A program made the position numbers and the translations under genes. A stretch of 64,000 nucleotides of DNA from Marthasterias glacialis. Lineage: Eukaryota; Echinodermata; Asteroidea; Forcipulatida; Asteriidae. Position 1 is the first letter of the stretch. Each line of letters starts with the position of its first letter. The notes beneath the pieces are model-generated. The model saw nothing but the letters and a program-made list of their open reading frames with translations. It did not search any database and was not told the origin of the DNA. Shown one piece after another: positions 38,368-50,649 of the stretch. The stretch spans positions 10,025,505-10,089,504 of the forward strand of contig OU452233.1 of assembly GCA_911728455.2 (NCBI GenBank). Reading direction: 5' to 3'.

Positions 38368-38715
38368 CAGGCCTGGGATTTCTTCTTTGAGAGGGTAAGG
38401 CCATTTTCCATTTTGCAAAGGTCAATTTCATTGCAAAATCTTAAAGTCTATGGGAAATTTTGAAGAAGCACCCAGGCCAAGATCTGGGCCTGATTTCATA
38501 GAGCAAACAATAGTGCTTAAACAGTGTTGTGCTCAGCAAAAATATACAGGAAACCAGTTGCAAACAGTACATATGACATGATGTTTTGGCTGGTAACCTT
38601 ATTCTAAGCACAATTGTCTTGTGCTTAGGTCATTTTTGTGCTTTAAATTATGTCTATGAAATTGGGCCCTAGGCAACAAGAGGGCATGGCATCCATGTAA
38701 TTCCAGGCCTGTGTA
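38368..38715. repeat. G repeat split by a MITE-2 insertion
   Basis: The left part (GCCTGGGATTTCTTC..CACCCAGGCCAAGATC) continues to the right as AGGCAACAAGAGGGCATGGC..TTCCAGGCCTG. A MITE-2 (38485-38670) sits between, at the point where other copies read GACCAGGGCAACAGAGG. Confidence 0.75.
38485..38670. mobile_element. MITE-2 copy nested in a G repeat
   Basis: Begins GGGCCTGATTTCATAGAGC and ends CTATGAAATTGGGCCC, with TTTTGGCTGGTAACCTTATT inside. Confidence 0.8.
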
Positions 38716-39249
38716 TGGTGTGTTTAAAACAAACTATATAATAGGAATGAATTTACTCTTCAAAAACCAATGATGTATGATCCCTTTAAGCAGTCGGAGA
38801 CACAATGAAAACGTCAATTCTTTTCGTCTGGAAGTCACACGTAACACACGTCACTGTTCGGTGCGTGCATTCTTCAAACCATTCTTTATGCAGATTCAAT
38901 TCACAATGGTGACGTCTACAAAATTTTACTTGAGGGGTGCCACTGGATTTTTAAGCAACTGAATGTCAAAGTTGAGCTTGTTTTTCTCCACCCTGTTTCT
39001 TGTCAAATCGTTTTGTGTGGTTTTTTTTTAACTATAAAATGACGATTTAAGAAAACATGAAATATACATTTCTCTTTCCTCCATGTGCTGATGTTATGTT
39101 GTTCAGGCCGATAGTTAACAGAGATTCTGGGAGACTATTGGGAATGCTAGGTAGCAGCAGACTTACCACGCATATCCATTGTTCTTGGAAGTGTGCACAT
39201 GCTCAGAAACCACGCAAACAATGAACAGGTAAATTTGCATACGAGGAAC

Positions 39250-39432
39250 CTCAGGCCTGATTGCTTCATTCTTAAAAGGGCAAGGGGCACCAAGGCATTT
39301 TCTTCTTGATAAAGGGCACCGCTATGAGGAAGTTGTAAATTAGTATTGGAACATTTCAAGGGCACCAAGGCAATGACCAGGGGCAATGGAGGCAATTGCC
39401 TCCGTTGCCTCTGTGAAGTATCAGGCCTGGAA
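39250..39432. repeat. G repeat copy
   Basis: GGCCTGATTGCTTCATTCTT, AAGGGGCACCAAGGC, TTTCAAGGGCACCAAGG, CAATGGAGGCAATTGCC, ending CAGGCCTGG. Confidence 0.75.
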
Positions 39433-40689
39433 CCTGTCAACGTGTGGTTTTGATTCGGGCAAAATTTCCTACATCTGCTTAAAGCATGAACAATTTGCTA
39501 AACGCAAAACAATAATTGTGCTTACCAGACCAAGGTTGCCGACCAAAGTACCATTTGACGTCATGTACCATTTGCAACTGGTTTCCTGCTTTTTTTTGGG
39601 CATGGCAGAATTTTTTTCCAGCATTATTGTCTGATTAGGTAAGGAAATGTGCATTATTTTTGACTGCATGAAGGCATGTCTGAACCAAATTTACGTGATG
39701 CAAAATAAGTCAAATGAACTGGTTTGTCCATTGCTGTTATTATTCCTAATATTTATTTGGCCACTGATACAAGAAAACAACAGACAGTCAAAATACGATA
39801 AAACTGTAAATGTGACGCAAGGAAATTAGCCGTTGAAAGCGCCCTCATACTGTCAAAAATACGGTCAATTGGGGCCAGACCTAAAATAGCATCCTGTTGT
39901 GCTGTGGTTTCCTTTGAGATATTATTTTAATTTCAACAGAAATTTGCAGACAAGCACAGATGGGACTAATGCTAATGGGAGTTAGTTTTAATGAAATCAT
40001 TGAAGGAGGGGAGGGGGGGTGATGTGATGATAAACAGATGCGGAAATATGAGATTACGACAATGAGTCCCTCATTAATGACAGATACAGAGATGGAGTGG
40101 AAATCAATCATCATAAACAACTACAGAGTACATTTATTTGTCAGCAAGGCATTCTACATTACAGTGAACAAATCAATCGTCGTTTCTACATTAAATATGC
40201 AAAGTGTTGCCGACAATGAAAACAGAAGTAGCACAAGTCATACATATACACTAACATTTCAAAAATATCCCCCAGTTTATGAAGAATCTTCAAGCATAGA
40301 GCAAGGATGTCACCCTTGAAACTATGGAAGGCGATGAAAGCTGGTACTTTGCTACACCCCCCCCCCCCAACCTCCTGAAACTGATAGTATAGATTACAAC
40401 CCGTCAGAAATACACGGGAAGAAAATGGATAGGATGAGTCTGTCAATACCTTCGTTTAGTAATCAGTACCTCCATGGTAATCGGTACCCTGTACTTAATG
40501 GTACCCTGTAGCTATAGATACCCTTACAGCTAATGTCCATGAGCGTCAACCGATCTCCAAAGACAACTTTAAAGAAACTTTATCCGTTTGGTGTCTGACT
40601 GACTGAGACATCTGAGCAGCTCATTTCACTCAGACAATAACAGCTCAGGATGTTAGGTACCATACCATTGCAATCCACTCTGTCTGATT

Positions 40690-41115
40690 ATTTTGAAACT
40701 CCTCCTCTTGTCTGACCATTAAATACAATCCAATGTGGTTTTGAATGAACCTATACTTCCAATGTGACATCATGTGGTGAATGCACTATGTACACAGTAC
40801 TGTACACAGTCAACCCTCCTACTGTCTGACCATTCAATATCATCCACTGTGGTTTTGAATGATAAACTATGCCAGCCTGCAATATCATGTGGTGAATGCA
40901 TTTCAACAGTACATGTACACTGTCAACCCTCCTACTGTCTGACCATTCAAAGTCATCCACTGTGGTTTTGAATGACAGGTAAACTATGCCAGCCTGCAGT
41001 AATGATATCATGTGGTGAATGCCTATAAATTGTGCACAATTCTGTGCACAGCTGTGCCACCATACACAACCCAAACAGTTGAATGGTTTCAAATGGTTGG
41101 TTAACTCACTGGAAA
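40690..41115 (+). repeat. Dispersed element P, three-unit version
   Basis: TCTGACCATT recurs at about 40711, 40825 and 40938 (spacing about 113 bp), with CCACTGTGGTTTTGAATGA and GGTGAATGC per unit; the flank is GTGCCACCATACACAACCC..AATGGTTTCAAATGGTTGG. Confidence 0.8.
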
Positions 41116-41957
41116 ATGGTACCAAGAGTTGGAAGGTTTAAAGACGCCCACTCGTCAGTGCGCAACAAACAAATTCGTGCCACGAAAGATCACCTTTGAC
41201 CTGTGCACGCGTTGTACTTCAACTAGGTACGGGTAAATGATGGTTTTGTGTCACAGAAATAGCCGTCAGGTAATGGTGAGGAGCGGGCGTCTTTAAGGGA
41301 AAGTGCCACAGTGGCTTTTGATGACTTCACTCACCGCAAATCCAAGTGATACTTTACAAGCAACATAAACATGAGTGCCTATCAGAATAAAAAAAACAGA
41401 CCTGAACGAATTCTCTACTGGCTGTATCACTGAGTTCATTTCATGAACTTTGTGCTTTTATGGGTTTCTTTTACATTTTTGTTCTTCTTTCTTTCTTTTG
41501 GTGTGTAGCTCAGAAAGTTTTGTGCAATTTTCCAGACTTGAACCTGAGCCTGGTTTGAAGGAGCCCCTTGACATGTATGTTAACATACAGACCTTTAAAA
41601 ACTATTCAGGTTGTGGAAGATATGGCTTAGAGTATGACTAATACATACCCGGGGGAAAAAGTCCTTCGGTCTTTCTGGGTATAGAAAGTAGCATTATCGG
41701 TTTTAATCGGGAGGAAATCCAACTCTCGACTGACAAGTATGACTGGATTAGTCAGCCGAGTTTGAACTTCAAACTTTGTCAAGTTATGGGCTGCTTCATT
41801 GGAATTGTCACCCCCTGATCAAGAGGGATAGGTTTAAGGGGGAAACTGGGTACTTCCCAGGATTTCTTACTGAACTGTGATGAGCGGGGACAAGCGGCTT
41901 TGAAAAATTCCTCTGAGGAGCAAAGCACCTTGAAATGACAAGCCCCAGTCAAATTCT

Positions 41958-42635
41958 AGGGTTCTCCCCATACACAATAATAATAATAATGGCAAACTTA
42001 TATAGCGACTGTATCCGACAAAAAGGCGTTCATGGCGCTTTTGTATTTACAACAAAGAAATATACACCAAAGTACATAAAACACATATAAATACCTAATG
42101 AGAGAGGAGTCACATGAGCAAATGGCAAATATAATTAACATGTCCACCCTCAAGCCTCAGTGGAAAGCTTCCTTGAACAAGTATGTCTTCAACTGAGTCT
42201 TGAAAACAGACAAGCTATTTAATGTCCTTATATTAATTGGTAAAGAGTTCCACAGTTTGGGCGCTGAATTTATGAAAGTTCTGTCCCCCCATTGGGTGTT
42301 GACAATCTGTACCTTGAGAAGGCCTTTGTATGATGATCTGGCGTATTGGGCTGATTCGCCCAAATTTCGGGCCAATACACAAGAATTATGGGACAATACA
42401 CAAGAATTATGGGACAATACACAGGAATTATGGCAAAAAAAATAAATAAACAAATAACACCATTTTAAATGCTCCAGATAGCACAGTAAAGCTTTTCGAA
42501 CCAAACATAAATATCAAATAAAAACATTCCGAGGACCTCGTACTCCGGCCAAACTTGCAAAATTCGAATCCAGAACGCACCCCCCCCCCAAAAAAAAAAA
42601 AACCTCAAATTTTGAAAGATCCAGGGGAGAACCCT
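41958..42635. mobile_element. TIR element (AGGGTTCTCCCC ends) carrying a LINE 3' fragment
   Basis: Ends AGGGTTCTCCCC and GGGGAGAACCCT are perfect 12-bp inverted complements. From about 42338 rightward it is collinear with the short element at 9974-10277 (GCTCCAGATAGCACAGTAAA..). A minus-strand LINE tail occupies about 41974-42337. Confidence 0.75.
41974..42337 (-). pseudogene. Non-LTR retrotransposon ORF2 C-terminus and 3' UTR
   Basis: Minus strand reads INSAPKLWNSLPINIRTLNS then LSVFKTQLKTYLF+EAF and a stop at 42157. This is the hallmark end of CR1/L2-like ORF2. The 3' UTR closes with CGCTATATAAGTTTGCC and (ATT)n. It is 5'-truncated, as expected from incomplete reverse transcription. Confidence 0.8.
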
Positions 42636-42639
42636 ATAT

Positions 42640-44440
42640 TCTGCACTGAATAGTAACACATATGGATGAGCATGTCTACCCGTTGAAACCGAGGACTTTG
42701 ACAAAAGGGACCGGGTGTTTTGACAGAGCAAGGACGCCCTCGCCTTGCTTTCGTGTACAAAACCAATGGGGACAATGCTTTAACAATTTAAGTCCAAACA
42801 AAAGGAGAACTAGACAAACGTGTGTGTTCATGTATTATGTGTGTGTGTAAGCTGTGTATAACGAGTTCCATTTATTTTATGTTTGAAAAAGAGCCTGCTT
42901 GTAGTCCTAATTGTTTATTTTCTCCAATCATAAACTTGGAACCCTGTTGGCATCACTGTAAGTACATGTACTGAACATGAACATTTACATGTTCAGGCAC
43001 ATGTGTAGGTAGGTCAAAACAAACAGGAAAGACCAGCAGACTATATTGCAAATGTTTTTATTGTGCTAAGTATACATGCAGTGTTTATGCTGTGCTTTCA
43101 AAATGTTTCAGTATTCCCGACAATTCTAAACTATAAAATACACGTTTAAGTATTTTGGTCTTAATTCTCATGCCCCTAAGTTCCCAAGCCCCACCCTCCC
43201 TAAGTAAGTTCTCAAGCCCCACCCTCTACAAGTATGTTTCCAAGCCCCCAGCCCCCCACCCCCCCCCCCCCCCAAAAAAAAAGTAATAATAATAAAGGAA
43301 AGTTTTTATTACAAATGAAATTCTATTGCCAATTGTGTAAAGCTGAATTATATACAGCTCTATAGATTCCTTGCACTGATGTCACACACAGTTACAGTCT
43401 ACATGTACTCACAATCTACCATTTTGGGAGTCACAGTGCATAGACCTTTCTTTTGCAACGTCACAGCCCAATTTTTTTTGACAACCAAGATGGAGAAACT
43501 ACGGGGAGCCATCAATGCAAAGCAATAACAGATAACCACAGTTTGTAAAAATGTCACACAAATATCAAAAAAATTGTTTAGAATTTGTTGGAAACAATGG
43601 GATGTATTTTCTTTAAACAGAAAAGTTTGCAAAAATGGTGAATTTGGTCACAACGTGTGTCAACAAGACTTGAATGTTTTGCTACATTTGGCCACAACGT
43701 CTGTCAACAAGACCTGAATGATTTGCTACATTTGGCTGTCCATGCCAACCAGCGCAGTTTGTTTAAATCAACAACAGGTCCATACAGTAATACGCGGGGG
43801 AAACTGACATCCAAAATGGCCCAACCCAGTTTTATCATGTGATGTTGTCAGGTGATTGGGTCGATAGATATTACACCTAGAGTCCTTGTATAAATTTGGG
43901 ATCAGACCAAAGAACTGTACATGTACCCATGTGCGAGAAAAATCCTAACATCTCTTTCCGTGGGAGATTGAGGAAGTCTTGTGGAAATGAGTTCAAGGTT
44001 GACTGGATCATTCGCTGAGACCCATGAGAATAGATTAACTGGGAGATTATTTCCCGCATCATTTCAGTTCCTGGAACATCCTGGTTACTTGACAACCAGT
44101 ATGGATGAGTAAGAATTGACCCAAAGGTCAAAGGTCAGGAGTCAACAGACTCTTGAATGCACAAAAATGCACTGACCAATAAAATTGTATCAAATCATGG
44201 TGGACAAAGGGGCATTGAAATAAACATTATTAAAAAACCCAGTCTGTGTAAATAATGATATTTTAATACAAACAAAAGCGACTTTTTATAAATTTAAAAG
44301 GAATTCAAAATGGGAGATTCGAAAAACTTTTTATTTTTCATGTAAAGGTACATGTACTATACACAAGTGAACGTGTACAAGGTCACAAAGTAGAGTTATT
44401 AAATGGTTATTCTAAATTTCACTTGCAAGAATTTGGAACA
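42640..44440. other. Intergenic, no gene seen
   Basis: Contains imperfect roughly 29-bp CAAGCCCCACCCTC repeats at 43180-43260 and a poly-C run at 43258-43273. Confidence 0.5.
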
Positions 44441-44449
44441 GTACATTTA

Positions 44450-44757
44450 TTCCAATCATATTCCAATCATGTTCAATCCATTCCAGTCATGGTCCAATCC
44501 ATTCCAATCATGTTCCAATCCATTCATTCCAATCATGTTCCAATCCATTCATTCCAATCATGTTCCAATCCATTCATTCAAATCATGTTCCAATCCGTTC
44601 ATTCTAATCATGTTCCAATCCATTCATTCCAATCATGTTCCAATCCATTCATTCTAATCATGTTCCAATCCGTTCATTCAAATCATGTTCCAATCCATTC
44701 ATTCCAATCATGTTCCAATCCATTCATTCTAATCATGTTCCAATCCTCTTGTTCAAA
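44450..44757. repeat. 25-bp minisatellite, about 11-12 units
   Basis: Unit approximates CAATCCATTCATTCCAATCA plus TGTTC. Early units lack the CATT insertion. Frames of Met-Phe-Gln-Ser-Ile-His across it are artefacts. Confidence 0.92.
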
Positions 44758-45784
44758 ATAAAAACTCAGTACAACTGGCAAGAGCTTTGTAATCAGGGAG
44801 CTCTCAGACTGAAACATCTATTTTTTTTTTTAACATAATGTAGCTGGGGCTAGATCTGCATGTACAGTAAACGATGTAATATAGAACAACACCCACTACA
44901 TGTCCATTGCCTCCCAGATTAAACTCTCTTGAACAATCTTAAGGAGGGAATTGACAGCCCTGAGTACTCAAGGTCACAGGGAACCTGTCAGGAGACTCAG
45001 TCAAGTACACTCCACAATGACAACTTTATCAATCAATGGTATTAGCTGAGTCAAGAGTAAATTATAGCCCCCTCTGTTGACTATATAGTGCCAGGTACCA
45101 AAGTGGTTAGACAAAAGACGCTGCTTCTCCAAACAGTTTTCACTTCAATCTGTTAACAACTAACTGAAGATGTGAACAACTACAGCACATGTAGTTGAAG
45201 ATTGAGTACAATCGTCGGGCACCCTTGTACTATGAGCATTATGCATGCTGATAGGTGCAATACTAAATTGCCACACGGTGGGCTGCACAGTGCATGCTTT
45301 TTCACTGAGGTGCAGTCACTACGTCATAATGTCCCGGATGTGGCGGGATTTTCAAACAACATGGACACGCTCTATGAACAAGAATTTAAGAACACAATAG
45401 CGGCGCACAGGATTGGCCAATGAACAACTTCATTTTGACCTCTAGACGAGGGCGCCCTACTCAAATGACGTCATGTACATAAGGTCTATTTGGCTAAGTC
45501 ATCAGGATGTGAGTTTGAATCCCTTTCAGAAAAGATAACAAATTTGGAGGGCATGGAATTTTCCTGTAGTAACTACCTGTATGGGGGTAAAATCCACAAG
45601 ACCAAACGGCTTGTAGCTCAAAATGTTTACCGGGCCAGAAGTTATTTTACAAATCTACAATTGAAATGAGGAAAAACAAAACAGCTACACAGTTAAACAG
45701 TTAGCTGTTTTAAACTGAACAAGCACAAAGAGAAAAAGTATCTCATTTTTATTGTGGGGAAGTATTCTTCACTCAACAGAAATG

Positions 45785-45905
45785 ACAGATTTTCATCAGA
45801 GTGAAAGTCAACTACGAAAACACAAGACCGCTGGACTTGTCCAGTCTTGAGTTTACTGGCCCAATGCTAAAATCACTGGCCTCGGGGCCTGCAGTCCAGT
45901 GTAAA
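45785..45905 (-). repeat. Dispersed element Q (single-unit form of two tandem arrays)
   Basis: The reverse complement reads GAGGCCAGTGATTTTAGCAT, TGGGCCAGTAAACTC, GACTGGACAAGTCC..GACTTTCACTCTGATG. The same order recurs as the 57-bp array at 47205-47795, and its core recurs in the array at 50650-51425. Confidence 0.7.
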
Positions 45906-47200
45906 ATTTCGAGCCCTGAACTATTGAAGTAACATGCACTGTGAACAGTAAGAGGCACATGTCCCAAGTTCATGTGTGTAAATTAACTCACATCCAAGTA
46001 TGATACTTTCGTTGGCGTTATGTTCTTATAAATATTATACCAGTAATATAAAGATCTGTAATTTGTGTTTTAGCTTTCTCCTGAATTTCGCAGGTGTGTC
46101 TATTGTTCGGAGAGTGAATGCTATTGATTTAATTCACAATAAAATGTTCATTTATTATTGAGCTCAGTGCAGGAAAATACAATGGAGTCACGCTGGGGGC
46201 CTTTGATTCATCAATAACGTGAACATTAATGCTTAACCCTTTCTTTGCCAAATTGTTTGGACATACACATCCGCTGGTGACCGCATTGTTTGGCCACTCG
46301 AGCATGAAGCACACATTCTTACACAACAGAAAGCTTCCATTCAAAAGCCATTTTCACAAACTCCATTATCAAAATTGAAGACATTTTTGTACAGAAAAAT
46401 AAGTAATAAAACAATTCTTACTTATTGAATTCCCTTTCATATAATCCAAACATTATTGAGATCGGCCAATAAATGTCCAAGCTCTTAGTCTTTGTTTCCT
46501 CAGTGTGATTTATAAACTCAAACACTTTTTTGTACACAACCATACGGCACTTCATAGGTGTTTGGCATTTCGGATCTTTCCACTACATACATGTAGCTGC
46601 GGTGGTGTAAATGCCCATGAACGAGCTGCTCGGATTAATTAGTATTAATGTACCTACATGTGATTGAAACTCAGTACTCAACTGGCTACCAAATTTAACC
46701 AACAACTTTTTAAGCCAATAAGTACTACAGTCAGTTGATGTCAATGAGTGACTGACTGGTTGACATCATGCAAATATCACAAAGTACACGTTTACCAACC
46801 TAACCGTGTAAAATGGGTAAACACGAAATCTGGGGCTGCTATAGCAAATAAACTTGATATTACATTCTCCACAGACTTGAGCAACTATAAAGTATTACTA
46901 GCTTTTTTAAATAAATTTCAAGGCTATCGAGGTGATGAAGTTGGAGCTGCATCTTCTGGGAATTTAATATCTAGAATGTTTTCATTTACATGTATGAGTC
47001 ATGGAGCTAGCACAAGAATGTAGCAATTTAAATTATATTTATGTGAGTTTTTTTTTTTCAAGGGGGCACTAAGTCCTGAACATCACTGCCAAGATGTAGG
47101 CCGAAACCAAGGGATAGATTGGGATAATTACAAAGCCTTCCGAGGAGATGAACTTGAAGTATTTAAATTCTTCGTGTTTTAATGAGTGTTTGTGCATTGT
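45906..47200. other. Intergenic, no gene seen
   Basis: Contains a short repeat with CGAGGTGATGAAGTTGGAG near 46930, with diverged copies near 47140 and 48415. No coding evidence. Confidence 0.45.
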
Positions 47201-47204
47201 GAGT

Positions 47205-47795
47205 CAACCACAGGCCTTGTAGGGGCCGGTGATTTTAGCATCAGGCCAGTAAGATCATGACTGGATGGGGACAAGTCCGAGGCCAGTGATTTTAACATCA
47301 GGCCAGTAAGATTATGACTGGATGGGGACAAGTCCGAGGCCAGTGATTTTAGCATCAGGCCAGTAAGATTATGACTGGATGGGGACAAGTCCGAGGCCAG
47401 TGATTTTAGCATCAGGCCAGTAAGATCATGACTGGATGGGGACAAGTCTGAGGCCAGTGATTTTAGCATCAGGCCAGTAAGATCATGACTGGATGGGGAC
47501 AAGTCCGAGGCCAGTGATTTTAGCATCAGGCCAGTAAGATCATGACTGGATGGGGACAAGTCCGAGGCCAGTGATTTTAACATCAGGCCAGTAAGATTAT
47601 GACTGGATGGGGACAAGTCCGAGGCCAGTGATTTTAGCATCAGGCCAGTAAGATTATGACTGGATGGGGCAAGTCCGAGGCCAGTGATTTAAGCATCAGG
47701 CCAGTAAACTCCTGACTGGATGGGGACAAATCCGAGGCCAGTGATTTTAGCATCAGGCTAGTAACTCATGACTGGATGGGACAAGTCCGACAGTC
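47205..47795 (-). repeat. 57-bp minisatellite, about 10 units
   Basis: Unit GAGGCCAGTGATTTTAGCAT, CAGGCCAGTAAGATCATGAC, TGGATGGGGACAAGTCC. The period is divisible by three, so the minus strand stays open for about 150 codons of a repeated 19-residue unit (MLKSLASDLSPSSHDLTGL). This looks like a consequence of the period, not a gene. Confidence 0.93.
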
Positions 47796-48837
47796 TTGTG
47801 CTTTTGTTCAGATGTTGACTTTCAGTCTGATCAAAATCTTTGAGTTCTGTTGAGTATTGAAGAATTCTTACCCAATATACAAATGAGGTAAATCGTCTCT
47901 TAGTGCTTGTTCAAATTAAAACAGTCCAAATGTTAAACGGTGCAGGTATTTTGTTTCTCATTTCAACTCTGGTTTTGTAAAATAAATTCTGGCCCAGTTA
48001 ACATTTTGAGCTACAAGCCCATAGTCTTGAGGGGTTTCCCACCCAACTTCCAGCCCTTAACAATGATGATGTGTTGTTGTTTTTTCCAAGTGGGCATCAA
48101 GGCCAAGACCAGACTTGAGAAACTATGAACAGGTGTTAGAGTCCTTGCTGACAACAAGATTTGAAACTAGGACCCAAATTTTAGGAGGTATGTCGAAATG
48201 ATGGCATTTCCACCTTTTGGTAACCCCTGGAGTTATAGATTTCAAGGAGCTTTTGGGAACAGTATTCTCAGCGCTATCAAAGTAGATGCATGGTTTGTTA
48301 AAATGTATCTTTAGAAAAATAACAGCTTATTTCACCACCTTGCAAACAGGATAAAAAGGTCGGAATTCAAATAAAAATTCTGAAATTTCTCATCCCTGAA
48401 TACAAATTCAAGGTCGCCGAGGTGATGAACTTTAAAGATTCATGTGATTGGAGTTTAGAACAGTGTTTTTATGTATGACTCATCCAGCCAGCACATGAAT
48501 GTAATATTAATGATGTCTGGGGACCGTCCACTAAGGACCATCCACGACACACTGGGAATGACTCAGACATATGATATTCACAGGAATGTTCGTGTTGGGT
48601 TCCCTGGTCACAAAGTAACCTTTTTTGAATCACAACACAGAGGTGCCAGACTGTTTTCCCCTCCTAGCCTCAATTTGGAAACTTGGACCCTTATCAAAAC
48701 AACGGCTTAGGCTTCGTTTCTGGCTCAGGCGTCATCCGTCTGCTTGAAGACCTGTACCGAAAGTGTACAATTTCAAAACTACTGACAAAGCCCAAGACCG
48801 TGTTGTGCTTTGAAAAATGGCCTTTGATGTGTGTGAA

Positions 48838-48985
48838 AGCAGGCCTGTATGCTTCGTTCTTTAAAAGGGCAAGGGCACAAAGGCATTTTCTCCAGGGTAA
48901 AAGGCACCTCTATGAAGAAATTGTGTAATTTCTATTGGAACATTTCAAGGACACCAAGGCAATGACCATGGGGCAATTGAGACTA
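48838..48985. repeat. G repeat copy
   Basis: GGCCTGTATGCTTCGTTCTT, GGCACCTCTATGAAGAAATT, CAAGGACACCAAGGCAATGA, CCATGGGGCAATTGAG. Confidence 0.65.
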
Positions 48986-49494
48986 TTTTATCAGTAAAGT
49001 GTCTAAACTCTATGGGGCTTTTCAGAATGATGAACGTTAAAAATTATCCAGCTTTTCCCTGAAAATAAGGTTGAATGGATCAAAGAAAATAGTTCAAATT
49101 TGAAATTTCATTTTAACAAATTTCCTTTTTTAATTTAAGAAACAAAAAACTTTAGGGGGGAATCAAAAACTGCAGACGGGTCAAAAACATTTTTGAAAAA
49201 AAAAAATGATAATTCTGAATGCCCACTCCCACAAAGTCAAATCTTTCAGTTGAAAAATTACCTTGAAATGAATTTTAAAAATATTGCATGTCACATCATA
49301 GGTTCCTTCTGTTACTTCGATGCAATGGACTACGTGAATTCTAACTACATGTAGAAGGCACCAGAGATCTCATTGTGGGGGAGGCTGAGTATAATGTAAT
49401 TATCAATTAATAATAAATATCATCCATCCAAGGAGGAAGTTATGAGCTTAAATTTCATCTATGTCCGGTGCATGCTGATTATAACAAAAAGGTT

Positions 49495-49655
49495 TCAGAC
49501 ATGGAATTTCAAGCAAGGCTTTTTTTTTTCATTTTGCAAAAGGGTATCGGAGAATCTAAAAGTCTGTTGGAGTATTTGGAAGGGGCACCAAGGCCAAGAC
49601 CAGGGGGGGGGGAACAGAGGCCATTGCCTGCTTGTTATTTCCAGGACTGAGGTTT
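49495..49655. repeat. G repeat copy
   Basis: GACATGGAATTTCAAGC..GGAAGGGGCACCAAGGCCAA, GACCAGG, AACAGAGGCCATTGCC, TTTCCAGGACTG. Confidence 0.65.
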
Positions 49656-50649
49656 TACTGGGTCAGGTATTTGCTCAATGAGGTCCGTGTACTATTTACC
49701 CCAAAAAACAGCCAGCCCTGCCCTTAACCTTGTTCTGAAAGCAGCCCACTGGGCTAGTGAACTGTGTTTTTTAAACTTGCAAAACAGGAAGTTGTACTAG
49801 CAGTAGACCAATTTGTCTCACGTAGCTCTTCAAACATGTCGTAAAAATAATGAGCTCTTTCATATGCCCGTCAGGCTCTGAACATAAGAACTGCGTATTA
49901 AGTATTAATATTTCCAATCAACTTTTTAACAAGTACATGTACATGTTGATTGGAAAACAATTTTAGCAGCCTACCCTGAAGTAAAGAGGAAGTTTATACT
50001 AGACAATAGACTGATCCATTAAGCTCCGCCTACCAAAGCAACTGCCTAGCAACAGCACATGGTGTGACTTTCTTGCCACAATCGCAGCGCTGGTTCGGTT
50101 GCAACAGCGCACATGTATCGGATACACACACATACATGCGGTTTTCATGAACAGTATGGATTTAGTTTTGTGGCCTTTTGAGCAGTGCATCGAGTCCAAA
50201 GAACAACGCAGACAGGAACACTGTTAAACCGCTTTTACACGACTGTGCAGACTGCAGGTACATGTGCCAATGCTGTGGGATTTGCACCACCAGAAATACC
50301 AACAAATTAAAACGACAAAAGTTAGTACAGTTGTGTGTCAGAACAATGGCGGCGATTTGTTTACTTTTCTAATGGGATTTAAAGCATCTCAAAAGTTTCC
50401 CATTCATTAAGTGTACAATGTATATGTTTGACTCAAACCTTGTTTGGCATTGCTTTGAGTACATGTCATCTGAGTTCTAAATCTCACAATTCCTGGAGAC
50501 TATTAATCATGGAGGAAGGAAGCCGACTTCCTGGTTTCTGATACAGCAATCCAGATCTTTCACTGGAGGTCATTCAGTGGTCTTTTCATTGTGTGTATTC
50601 TTTCAATGGACTTGTCACACCTGTACAAGAATACATGCATTATTACAGC

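Noticed and set aside
44403..44838. Frames of 67-112 codons rich in MFQSIHSNHVPI
   Set aside because: Direct translation of the 25-bp minisatellite in different frames.
47179..47640. 153-codon minus-strand frame with a 19-residue repeat
   Set aside because: The 57-bp period is divisible by three, so a stop-free unit stays open; no flanking coding sequence or homology.
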